Origin: Burkholderia diffusa
GTDB taxonomy: Bacteria; Pseudomonadota; Gammaproteobacteria; Burkholderiales; Burkholderiaceae
Direction of reading: 5' to 3'
DNA: 64,000 nt
Assembly: GCF_001718315.1 (NCBI RefSeq)
Contig: NZ_CP013364.1
Span: forward strand, 372,001-436,000
A program made the position numbers and the translations under genes. Below the pieces are notes generated by a model. That model did no database searches. It had not been told where the DNA came from and saw only the letters and a program-made list of their open reading frames with translations. Positions 9,220 through 16,595 of this stretch are shown here, one piece after another (the first letter of the stretch is position 1; each line of letters begins with the position of its first letter).

Positions 9220-9750
9220 ATGTCCGGAATATCCATCAGGTCCGCCAGCCTCGACGATGCGCAGGCGATCGCCGATTTTCACGTCAAGGTCTGGCGGCAT
9301 ACCTATCGCGATCTCGCGCCGGCGCAAGCGCATGCCGTGCTCGACGAGCGCTATCGCGGCAGGAAATGGCGGGAGAAGCTGGCGTCGAACGAGCGCGACC
9401 AGCTGGTGCTCGTGGCGGAAACAGATGGCGCGATCGTCGGCATCGGCGCAGCCGGCGCGCCGTCGGAGCCGATTTTCGGCGGCCGTGGCGAAATCAGGTT
9501 CCTGTACGTCGATCCCGACTTCAAGCGCCGCGGCATCGGCCGCATGCTGCTCGCGCAACTCGCAACGCATCTGAAAGCGTCGCGGTATCCGGGCGCCGCG
9601 TTGAGTGTCGTCAAGGGAAACGCGGCAGCGATCGCGTTTTATGAGGCATTGAACGGCCGGTTCGCAGGCGAGTACGTCGACGCGGGGCCGATCTGGCGAT
9701 CGCAGAACATCGTCATGGTGTGGGACGACTTCGCGAGTCTCGTTTCCTGA
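9220..9750 (+). CDS. GNAT family N-acetyltransferase
   Basis: A 176-residue protein with the GNAT fold: IRSASLDDAQAIADFHVKVWRHTYRDL at the N-terminus and the acetyl-CoA pyrophosphate loop in EIRFLYVDPDFKRRGIGRMLL (R-x-x-G-I-G type). NAAAIAFYEALNGRFAGEY is the usual C-terminal helix and strand. The start at 9220 (MSGISIRS) is preceded by GAGAG. It follows the ABC operon by 96 bases and could be co-transcribed. The acetylated substrate is unknown; an amine or amino-acid analogue imported by the transporter is one possibility. Confidence 0.85.
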   Translation: MSGISIRSASLDDAQAIADFHVKVWRHTYRDLAPAQAHAVLDERYRGRKWREKLASNERDQLVLVAETDGAIVGIGAAGAPSEPIFGGRGEIRFLYVDPDFKRRGIGRMLLAQLATHLKASRYPGAALSVVKGNAAAIAFYEALNGRFAGEYVDAGPIWRSQNIVMVWDDFASLVS

Positions 9751-9781
9751 TGTCCGGCCTGATCGCAAGCGAGCGCGCGCA

Positions 9782-10702
9782 TCACGCGAGGCGCGCGCGC
9801 AACCACGCCGTGAACGCGGTCACGAGCGGCGTCTCGGTCAGCTCGTGACGCGTGACGAAATAGTACGCATGACGTGACGGCACCGTTTCGCTGAACGGCC
9901 GCACGAGCGTGCCGTCGGTCAGGTCGTCACGCACCGACAGGCTGTCGCCGAGCGCGACGCCCTGGCCGTGCACCGCGGCTTCGACGCCGATGTGCGCGTT
10001 GCCGATCTCGAGGATGCGGATGCCCGGCAGCCGGTCGGCCTTCGCTTCGGCCAGCCAGCGCATCCACGAGCCCGCGTGCTCGCAGAACAGCGTGCGCCCC
10101 GCGAGATCCTGCACCTTGCGGATTGCATCGCGCCCGTTCATCAGCGCGGGGCTCACGACCGGGAACAGCGCCGGATGCTCGAGCAGTTCGACGTGCCGGT
10201 TGCGCCAGTTGCCTTCCCCGTAGCGGATGCAGACATCGACATCCTGCGAATAGATTTCGCGCTCGTCGTTCGACGGAATCACCTTCAGATGGATGCCCGG
10301 ATAGCGCTCGAGAAAATCGCCGATGTGCCGGGCGAGCCAGCGCGACGTCAGCGACAGCGGCGTCGACACGACGAGATCGCCGACGGCGGCCGGCGAATCG
10401 AGCCTGACGGTGGCGTTCGCGATGATGTCGAACGCGGTGCCGACCGGCTCCAGCAACGCTTCGCCCTCGGGCGTAAGCTTCACGCGCGCCTTTGATCTGA
10501 CGAATAGGGCGACGCCGAGCGTGCTCTCGAGAATCCGGATCTGGTGGCTCACCGCGCTCGCGGTCACATGCAGTTCGTCGGCGGCGGCCGATACGCTGCC
10601 ACGCCGGGCGGCGGCCTCGAACGCGCGAAGCGGGTTCAACGGGGGCAGGCGGTTGCGCATCGGCGGGGGTGTCGGCGACGACGGTGCTGAGAAAAATTTC
10701 AT
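9782..10702 (-). CDS. LysR-family regulator (GcvA type), divergent from the lyase operon
   Basis: A 306-residue LysR protein. The winged helix-turn-helix is NPLRAFEAAARRGSVSAAADELHVTASAVSHQIRILE and the rest is the effector-binding domain. The wording of the helix-turn-helix and the ending (FTAWLRARLA) are those of the GcvA-like branch. Two starts are possible: 10702, or 10660 (MRNRLPPLNPLRAF), which matches the usual family N-terminus better; neither has a strong ribosome site. It is transcribed away from the argH-like operon with 84 bases between the frames. A perfect 9-bp inverted repeat there (10711-10744) is a likely binding site, so it probably controls that operon in response to its substrate. 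Confidence 0.9.
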   Translation of the reverse strand: MKFFSAPSSPTPPPMRNRLPPLNPLRAFEAAARRGSVSAAADELHVTASAVSHQIRILESTLGVALFVRSKARVKLTPEGEALLEPVGTAFDIIANATVRLDSPAAVGDLVVSTPLSLTSRWLARHIGDFLERYPGIHLKVIPSNDEREIYSQDVDVCIRYGEGNWRNRHVELLEHPALFPVVSPALMNGRDAIRKVQDLAGRTLFCEHAGSWMRWLAEAKADRLPGIRILEIGNAHIGVEAAVHGQGVALGDSLSVRDDLTDGTLVRPFSETVPSRHAYYFVTRHELTETPLVTAFTAWLRARLA

Positions 10703-10710
10703 TTAAGCGG

Positions 10711-10744
10711 ATTCAATTTCTCGCTACAACAAAAAAAATTGAAT
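10711..10744. promoter_or_regulatory. Inverted repeat, candidate LysR operator
   Basis: ATTCAATTT at 10711-10719 is repeated in inverse as AAATTGAAT at 10736-10744, with 16 bases between. It lies in the short divergent region between the LysR gene and the lyase operon, in unusually AT-rich sequence. This is where a LysR activator would bind; binding itself is inferred. Confidence 0.5.
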
Positions 10745-10786
10745 GCCTACAGTGAGGGCAATCCAACCGAGTCGAGGTCGACCGCA

Positions 10787-12220
10787 ATGAGCCTTACCGA
10801 ACCGATCGAGCGCCTGTGGGGCGGCCGCTTCCAGTCGAAACCGTCCGACGCGTTGCAGAACCTGTCGCGCTCCGATCCGAGTTTCTACCGGCTCGTCCCG
10901 TACGACCTGGCAGGCTCCCGCGCGCATGCACGCGAGTTGAACCGCGCCGGCATCGTGAACGACGACGAACTCGCGCAACTGCTGGCCGCGATGGACGGCA
11001 TCGCGCGCGACCATGCGGCCGGCGCGATCGCGCCGTCGCTCGCCGACGAGGACGTGCATACGTTCCTCGAGCGCGTGCTCACGCAGCGGCTGCCGGCGCT
11101 TGGCGGCAAGCTGCGCGCCGGGCGCTCGCGCAACGACCAGGCGGCGAACGATCTGCGGCTGTACCTGCGCGACAAGGCGCGCCAGCTCGTGCGCGGCGTG
11201 CTCGACCTGCAGGATGCGCTGGTCGGCCAGGCAAGCCGGCACGTCGACACGATCACCGCGGGCTTCACCCATCTGCAGCCCGCGCAGCCGATCGTGTTCG
11301 GTCATCAGCTGCTCGCGCATGCGCAGTCGCTGTATCGCGATGCCGACCGCCTGGTCGACTGGGACCGCCGCACCGCACGCTCGCCGCTCGGCGCCGCCGC
11401 GCTGGCCGGCTCGGCGATCTGCGTGCGGCCCGATCTTTCCGCGCAGGAGCTCGGTTACGACGCACCGTGCGAAAACTCGATCGACGCGGTGGCCGCACGC
11501 GATCACGTCGCCGAATTCGCGTTCGTCACCAGCATGCTGGCAGTGGATCTGTCTCGCCTGTCGGAAGAAGTGATCCTGTGGACGTCGCGACAATTCCGCT
11601 GGGTGGAACTCGACGACGGCTACGCGACCGGCAGTTCGATCATGCCGCAGAAGAAGAACCCGGACATCGCGGAACTCACGCGCGGCAAGGCGGGGCGCCT
11701 GATCGGCAACCTGACCGGCCTGCTCGCGACGCTCAAGTCGTTGCCGCTCGCGTACAACCGCGATCTCGCGGAAGACAAGATCGCCGCGTTCGATTCGATC
11801 GACACGCTCGAGCTCGTGCTGCCCGCGATGGCGGGGATGATCCGCTCGATGCGCGTGAACGTCGACGAGATGCGCCGTCAGGCGCCGCTCGGCTTCACGC
11901 TCGCGACCGAGGTTGCCGACTGGCTGGCACTGTCCGGCGTGCCGTTCAGCGAGGCGCACGAGATCACCGGCGCGCTCGTGCGCGCGTGCGAACGCGACGG
12001 CATCGAGCTCGCGGATGCCAGCGTGGAGCAACTGCAGGCCGTCGACCCGCGCCTCGTGCCGGCGGTGCGCGCGCATCTGACGCTCGACGCGGCCGTCGCC
12101 GCTCGCGGCGGCGCCGGCGGCACATCGCCCGCGCGCGTGCGCGAGCAGATCGGCCGCCTGAGCAACGCGATCGAACGCCAGGCCGCGTGGGCGGCCGACT
12201 ACCGGGGGCCGTCATGCTGA
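10787..12220 (+). CDS. Argininosuccinate-lyase-like C-N lyase
   Basis: A 477-residue member of the fumarase/aspartase/argininosuccinate lyase superfamily, which eliminates fumarate from N-substituted aspartates. All three conserved blocks are present: AGRSRNDQ, GFTHLQPAQP (catalytic Thr-His) and GSSIMPQKKNPD (catalytic Ser loop). Two positions that contact argininosuccinate in true ArgH differ. The Gln of the canonical YN(K/R)D(L/M)QEDK motif is Ala (YNRDLAEDK), and the Asp of the N-terminal F-N-x-S-x3-D motif aligns with Phe (SDPSFYRL). It is the first gene of an operon with an ABC importer, two deacetylase-family hydrolases and an MmgE/PrpD protein, not with arginine biosynthesis genes. I infer a catabolic lyase acting on another N-substituted aspartate; true ArgH activity is not excluded. 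Confidence 0.8.
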   Translation: MSLTEPIERLWGGRFQSKPSDALQNLSRSDPSFYRLVPYDLAGSRAHARELNRAGIVNDDELAQLLAAMDGIARDHAAGAIAPSLADEDVHTFLERVLTQRLPALGGKLRAGRSRNDQAANDLRLYLRDKARQLVRGVLDLQDALVGQASRHVDTITAGFTHLQPAQPIVFGHQLLAHAQSLYRDADRLVDWDRRTARSPLGAAALAGSAICVRPDLSAQELGYDAPCENSIDAVAARDHVAEFAFVTSMLAVDLSRLSEEVILWTSRQFRWVELDDGYATGSSIMPQKKNPDIAELTRGKAGRLIGNLTGLLATLKSLPLAYNRDLAEDKIAAFDSIDTLELVLPAMAGMIRSMRVNVDEMRRQAPLGFTLATEVADWLALSGVPFSEAHEITGALVRACERDGIELADASVEQLQAVDPRLVPAVRAHLTLDAAVAARGGAGGTSPARVREQIGRLSNAIERQAAWAADYRGPSC

Positions 12221-13101
12221 GCGCATCCGATTCACAACGTCTCGATGGCGCACCGGCCGCAGCCGCGGCGGACGACACCGGCGCACTCGTGCGCGTGCGC
12301 CGGCGCTACTGGGGCCGCTATGTCGCGTCGATCGCGATCATCGCCGCGCTCGCCTACGTGGCGCTCGCGTTCGCGCGCGGGCAGATCGAATGGCGCGTCG
12401 TCGGCCAGTTCCTGACCGCGCGTTCGATCCTCACCGGCCTCGGCAACACGATCGTGATGACCGTCCTCGCGATGACGCTCGGCATCGTGCTCGGCGTCGT
12501 CACCGCGGTAATGCGGCTGTCGTCGAACCCGGTGCTCGGCGCAATCGCACAGGGCTATATCTGGCTGTTTCGCGGCACACCGGTGATTCTGCAGCTGCTA
12601 CTGTGGTTCAACCTCGCGCTGGTGTTTCCGACGCTCGGCATTCCGGGGATCGCCGAGTTCCGGACCGTCGACGTGATGACGCCGTTCCTCGCGGCGGTGC
12701 TCGGCCTCGGCATCAATCAGGGCGCGTATACGTCGGAAGTCGTGCGCGCTGGGCTGCTGTCGGTCGACACCGGCCAATACGAGGCCGCGAAATCGATCGG
12801 CATGGCGCGCCTGCAGGCACTGCGCCGGATCATCCTGCCGCAGGCGATGCGCGTGATCGTCCCGCCGATCGGCAACGAGCTGATCGGCATGGTCAAGCTG
12901 ACGTCGCTCGCGAGCGTCGTGCAGTACGCGGAGATGCTGCACAACGCGCAGAACATCTACTACGCGAACGCACGTGTGATCGAGCTGCTGATCGTCGCGG
13001 GCGTCTGGTATCTGGCGGTCGTCACCGTGCTGTCGTTCGCACAGGCTCGCGTCGAACGGCGCTTCGCACGCGGCGCGGGCCGCGCGGCTGGCCGCAAATG
13101 A
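12214..13101 (+). CDS. Amino-acid ABC transporter permease (single, lyase operon)
   Basis: A 295-residue permease. It is longer than usual because of an N-terminal extension of about 40 residues before the first membrane helix (YVASIAIIAALAYVALAF). It has the LFRGTPVILQLLLWFNLALVFP segment and the EAA loop (EAAKSIGMARLQALRRIILPQAM). The ATG at 12214 overlaps the lyase stop by seven bases. Only one permease gene is present, so the channel is probably a homodimer, as in some amino-acid importers of this class. Confidence 0.9.
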   Translation: MLSASDSQRLDGAPAAAAADDTGALVRVRRRYWGRYVASIAIIAALAYVALAFARGQIEWRVVGQFLTARSILTGLGNTIVMTVLAMTLGIVLGVVTAVMRLSSNPVLGAIAQGYIWLFRGTPVILQLLLWFNLALVFPTLGIPGIAEFRTVDVMTPFLAAVLGLGINQGAYTSEVVRAGLLSVDTGQYEAAKSIGMARLQALRRIILPQAMRVIVPPIGNELIGMVKLTSLASVVQYAEMLHNAQNIYYANARVIELLIVAGVWYLAVVTVLSFAQARVERRFARGAGRAAGRK

Positions 13102-13133
13102 GCGGCACGACCCACAACCGTAAGGAGAACGTC

Positions 13134-13901
13134 ATGACGAACGCGATCGTTCGAGCGGTCGACGTGCGCAAGTCGTACGGCGATTTCCAGGCGCTGCACG
13201 GCATCACGCTCGACGTCGACCAGGGCGAAGTGGTGTGCATCATCGGGCCTTCCGGCTCGGGCAAGAGCACCTTCCTGCGCTGCATCAACCAGCTCGAGAC
13301 GATCAGCGCGGGCGCGCTGTGGGTCAACGGCGAGCTGGCCGGCTACCGGCGCACGGGAAACCGGCTCCACGAGCTGTCGGAGCGTCAGGTCGCGCGCCAG
13401 CGGCTCGCGACAAGCATGGTGTTCCAGCGCTTCAACCTTTTCCCGCACAAGACCGCACTCGAAAACGTGATCGAGGGGCCCGTGCAGGTGCTCAAGCTCC
13501 GCCGCGCGCAAGCGGAAGAGGAGGCCCGCGCGCTGCTCGCGCGCGTCGACCTTGGGCACAAGTGCGACGCGTTTCCGGTCGAGCTGTCGGGCGGTCAGCA
13601 GCAGCGCGTCGCGATCGCACGCGCGCTCGCGATGCATCCGCAGCTGATCCTGTTCGACGAACCGACGTCGGCGCTGGACCCCGAGCTCGTCGGCGACGTG
13701 CTGGCCGTGATGCGCGATCTCGCGAAGAGCGGGATGACGATGATCGTCGTCACGCACGAGCTCGGCTTCGCGCGCGAAGTCGCCGATCGCGTCGTGTTCA
13801 TGGACGGCGGCCGGATCGTCGAGAGCGGGCCGCCCGACCAGGTGCTTTCCGCACCGACGCATGCGCGCACCCGCGACTTCATCTCGGCCGTGATCGCCTG
13901 A
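13134..13901 (+). CDS. Amino-acid ABC transporter ATP-binding protein (lyase operon)
   Basis: A 255-residue GlnQ-type ATPase. Walker A is GPSGSGKST, the Q loop is VFQRFNLFPH, the signature is LSGGQQQRVAIARALA, Walker B is LILFDEPTSALDP and the H loop is VVTHEL. I place the start at 13134 because TAAGGAGA lies seven bases before it; an in-frame ATG at 13098 overlaps the permease stop and has no site of its own. It energises uptake for the operon. Confidence 0.92.
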   Translation: MTNAIVRAVDVRKSYGDFQALHGITLDVDQGEVVCIIGPSGSGKSTFLRCINQLETISAGALWVNGELAGYRRTGNRLHELSERQVARQRLATSMVFQRFNLFPHKTALENVIEGPVQVLKLRRAQAEEEARALLARVDLGHKCDAFPVELSGGQQQRVAIARALAMHPQLILFDEPTSALDPELVGDVLAVMRDLAKSGMTMIVVTHELGFAREVADRVVFMDGGRIVESGPPDQVLSAPTHARTRDFISAVIA

Positions 13902-13976
13902 GCGGATCGCGCCGCCGACGACGTGCAACGCAGCACCGCGGTACCCCCTCACACCACCACGACAAGGCGACACCCC

Positions 13977-14810
13977 ATGAAAGCATCCGTCCTGACCCGC
14001 ACGCTGGCCGCTGTCGCATTCGGCGCGCTCGCGCTTCATGCCTCCTTCGCGGCCGCCCAGGCCGCGAACGTCAAGCGCACGCTGAACGTCGCGATCGTCC
14101 CGAACTATCCGCCGTTCGAATACAAGGACCCGGCGACCGACAAGCTCGCGGGCTTCGACGTCGATCTCGGCGAGGCGCTCGCCGCGAAGATGGGCGCGAA
14201 GCTGAACTGGGTCGAGACGAGCTTCGACCAGATGATGAGCGCTGTCGCGACGCAACGCGTCGACATGATCCTGTCCGGCATGACCGACCTGCCGACGCGC
14301 CGCGACGCCGTGACGTTCGTCGACTACATCGAGACGGGGCCGCAGTTCTACGTGCTGAAGACGCGCGCGGGCGAGTTCGCGCAGATGGGCGCCCTGTGCG
14401 GCAAGCGCGTCGGGTCGAGCCGGCGCACTTCGTTCCCGGACAACACGACCGCGTGGAGCGCGGAGAACTGCGTGAAGGCCGGCAAGCCGGCGATCGTGGT
14501 GGTCGGCACCGACGGCTCGTCGGACGCGCGCATGCAACTGCGCCAGAACCGCATCGACGCGGCCGTTCAGGGCGGCGAGACGCTGCCTTACCAGAACAGC
14601 CTCGAGCAGAACGCCTACGCGCCGGTCGGCAAGCCGTTCCTGTCGCAATACACGGGCATCGGCGTCGCGAAGAGCAATACCGCGCTGAGCGGCGCGCTGA
14701 CGACGGCGCTCGACCAGATGATCGCCGACGGGTCGTATCACAAGCTGCTCGCGAAATGGGGGCTGCAGGAGCACGCGGTAACGAAGGCGATGATCAACGG
14801 CACGCACTGA
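13977..14810 (+). CDS. Amino-acid ABC transporter, periplasmic binding protein (lyase operon)
   Basis: A 277-residue SBP_bac_3 protein with a signal peptide (MKASVLTRTLAAVAFGALALHASFAAA). It opens with LNVAIVPNYPPFEYKD, followed by LAGFDVDLGEALAAKMG, and has DMILSGMTDLPTRRDAVTFVDY, the region that contacts the ligand carboxylate through Arg. A Cys pair (ALCGKR and AENCVK) could form the disulphide common in this family. It lies between the ATPase and the first deacetylase-like gene, so its ligand should be the operon's substrate. Confidence 0.9.
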   Translation: MKASVLTRTLAAVAFGALALHASFAAAQAANVKRTLNVAIVPNYPPFEYKDPATDKLAGFDVDLGEALAAKMGAKLNWVETSFDQMMSAVATQRVDMILSGMTDLPTRRDAVTFVDYIETGPQFYVLKTRAGEFAQMGALCGKRVGSSRRTSFPDNTTAWSAENCVKAGKPAIVVVGTDGSSDARMQLRQNRIDAAVQGGETLPYQNSLEQNAYAPVGKPFLSQYTGIGVAKSNTALSGALTTALDQMIADGSYHKLLAKWGLQEHAVTKAMINGTH

Positions 14811-14817
14811 GCGCGCG

Positions 14818-15690
14818 ATGACGGACCTGGCTCCCCGCTGGCCGAACGCGAAGCGCGCGTGCGTCGCGCTCGCGTTCGATCTCGACGGCCCGACCGGCGA
14901 CGCGATGCTGAACGGGTCGATCTGGCGCAACCCCGCGTATTTCACGCTCGGCAGCTACGGGCCGTGGCGGGCGCTCGGCCGGCTGCTCGACGTGCTGGCG
15001 TCGTTCGACCTGCCGGCGACGTTCTTCGTGCCCGCGTGGGTCGCTCGGACCTGGCCCGCGCAATGCGCGGCGATCGTCGAGCGCGGGCACGAGATCGCCT
15101 ATCACGGCTACCGGCATGAAGCGTTCTGGACGCTCGACCCCGAACGCCAGCGCGAGATCATGGCGCGGTCGGCCGACGTTTTCGCGCGTACGTTCGGGGT
15201 GCGGCCGGTCGGCTTCCGCACGCCGTCCGGAGACTGGAGCGCGGCGACGGCGAGTGTGCTGCGCGAAGCCGGCGTGCGCTATTCGAGCTCGATGCGCGGC
15301 GACGATCGTCCATACCTGCTGCCCGGCGCTGACGGCGAGCCACCGCTCGTCGAGATTCCCGGCCGCTGGGAGACCGACGATTACGCGTCGCTTGCGTATC
15401 ACCGCAACCCCGACTATCCGGCCGGACTCGACAGGATCGCCGGCTACGATGCGACGCTCGACAACTGGACGCGCGAATTCGACGGCATATACGACGAAGG
15501 GCTGTGTCTGACGACGCTGCTGCATCCGAAAGTCTGCGGCAAGCCCGGCCGCCTCGCGTTGCTCGAAGCGTGGTTCGAACACATGCGCGCACGGGACGGC
15601 GTCTGGTTCGCGCGCTGTCGCGAAGTGGCCGACTGGTGGCTCGCGCTGTCCGCGCCCGACGCGCAATCGACGCAACGGAGCAGCCTGTGA
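14818..15690 (+). CDS. Polysaccharide deacetylase family hydrolase, metal site intact
   Basis: A 290-residue NodB-fold protein. Members hydrolyse N-acetyl groups on glycans, but a branch with openings like FDLDGPTG acts on small molecules (allantoinase PuuE, cyclic imidases). The metal triad appears intact: Asp in VALAFDLDG and the H-x3-H motif in AYHGYRHE. A later His is in LLHPKVCG. No signal peptide is visible, so it is probably cytoplasmic, which argues against a cell-wall role. It starts seven bases after the binding-protein stop and overlaps the next paralogue by four bases. I infer an amidase or imidase step in the operon's pathway. Confidence 0.8.
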   Translation: MTDLAPRWPNAKRACVALAFDLDGPTGDAMLNGSIWRNPAYFTLGSYGPWRALGRLLDVLASFDLPATFFVPAWVARTWPAQCAAIVERGHEIAYHGYRHEAFWTLDPERQREIMARSADVFARTFGVRPVGFRTPSGDWSAATASVLREAGVRYSSSMRGDDRPYLLPGADGEPPLVEIPGRWETDDYASLAYHRNPDYPAGLDRIAGYDATLDNWTREFDGIYDEGLCLTTLLHPKVCGKPGRLALLEAWFEHMRARDGVWFARCREVADWWLALSAPDAQSTQRSSL

Positions 15691-16595
15691 CGACACTTCC
15701 TGCCTGGCCGGACGGCGCGCGCTGTGCGGTCGCAATCACGGTCGACTTCAACGACATACACGGTATCCAGACACGCGAGCCGCGCATCGTCGGCCGCGAG
15801 AAATCGCTGTCGGCATGGCGTTACGGCGCGACGCGCGGCGTCGACCGGTTGCTCGATGCGTTCGATGCATTCGGTGTGCCCGCGAGCTGGTTCGTGCCGG
15901 GCATCGTCGCCGAAACACATGCGAACGCAGTGCGCGAGATCGCCGCTGCCGGCCATGAACTCGGCGTGAGCGGCTATCGCTGCGAAGACTTCGACGTGCT
16001 GCCGCTCGCCGCGCAGATCGATGCGTGCCGCACCGGGCGCGCGGCGCTGGCGGACACGATCGGCCGCGACGTCGAAGGTTTTCGCTCGTTCACCGGCAAC
16101 TGGGCCGACGGCTTCGCTGACTGGCTCGTCGCGGAAGGCTTCACGTGGTCGTCGTCGTGGCGCGGAGACGATCTGCCGTACGTGCATCCGCGCGGCGACG
16201 CTCGCGCGGACGGTGCGCGGCTCGTCGAGCTGCCGCTGCACTACGAGCTCGACGACGAGCCGTACTTCGAGTTCAACCTGTCGCCGCCGGTGCCGGCCGG
16301 CCAGCCGCGCATCGCGGCGTACCGTGACGTGCTCGACAACTGGCGGCGAGACGTCGACGGGTTTCGCCGCTTCGGCCTGTGCTGCGTGCTGCGCCTGCAT
16401 CCCGAGATCATCGGCACCGCCGGGCGCGTCGACTTGCTGCGCGCGTTGCTCGCGCATCTGCGCGACGCGGGCGACGTATGGTTCGCGACCGGACGCGACA
16501 TCGCGCGCTGGTGGCTTGCTCGGGCGCCCGTCAATCCGCCGGGCCACCCGGTCGACGTATTCGCGCATTGCGTGGCGCACGAGTCGGCGCGATGA
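15687..16595 (+). CDS. Polysaccharide deacetylase family paralogue with altered metal site
   Basis: A 302-residue paralogue of the preceding gene with the same fold and order of motifs (AITVDFNDIHG, FVPGIVAETHANAV, FRSFTGNWADGFADWLVAEGF, LRLHPEIIG). The H-x3-H metal motif of the neighbour is replaced by S-x3-C (GVSGYRCED), so two usual zinc ligands are missing. It starts with GTG inside the previous stop (GTGA overlap), which suggests equal production of the two proteins and perhaps a heteromeric enzyme. Alternatives are a metal-independent hydrolase, as described for PuuE-type allantoinases, or a non-catalytic partner. No signal peptide is visible. Confidence 0.8.
   Translation: MTTLPAWPDGARCAVAITVDFNDIHGIQTREPRIVGREKSLSAWRYGATRGVDRLLDAFDAFGVPASWFVPGIVAETHANAVREIAAAGHELGVSGYRCEDFDVLPLAAQIDACRTGRAALADTIGRDVEGFRSFTGNWADGFADWLVAEGFTWSSSWRGDDLPYVHPRGDARADGARLVELPLHYELDDEPYFEFNLSPPVPAGQPRIAAYRDVLDNWRRDVDGFRRFGLCCVLRLHPEIIGTAGRVDLLRALLAHLRDAGDVWFATGRDIARWWLARAPVNPPGHPVDVFAHCVAHESAR

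Noticed and set aside
10787..12220. Simple annotation as the arginine-biosynthesis argH gene
   Set aside because: Operon context is transport and hydrolysis, and substrate-contact residues differ, so I describe it as ArgH-like and leave the gene symbol empty.
12960..14945. 661-codon minus-strand open frame
   Set aside because: It lies opposite the well-supported ABC permease, ATPase and binding-protein genes and has no family resemblance; it is a product of high GC.
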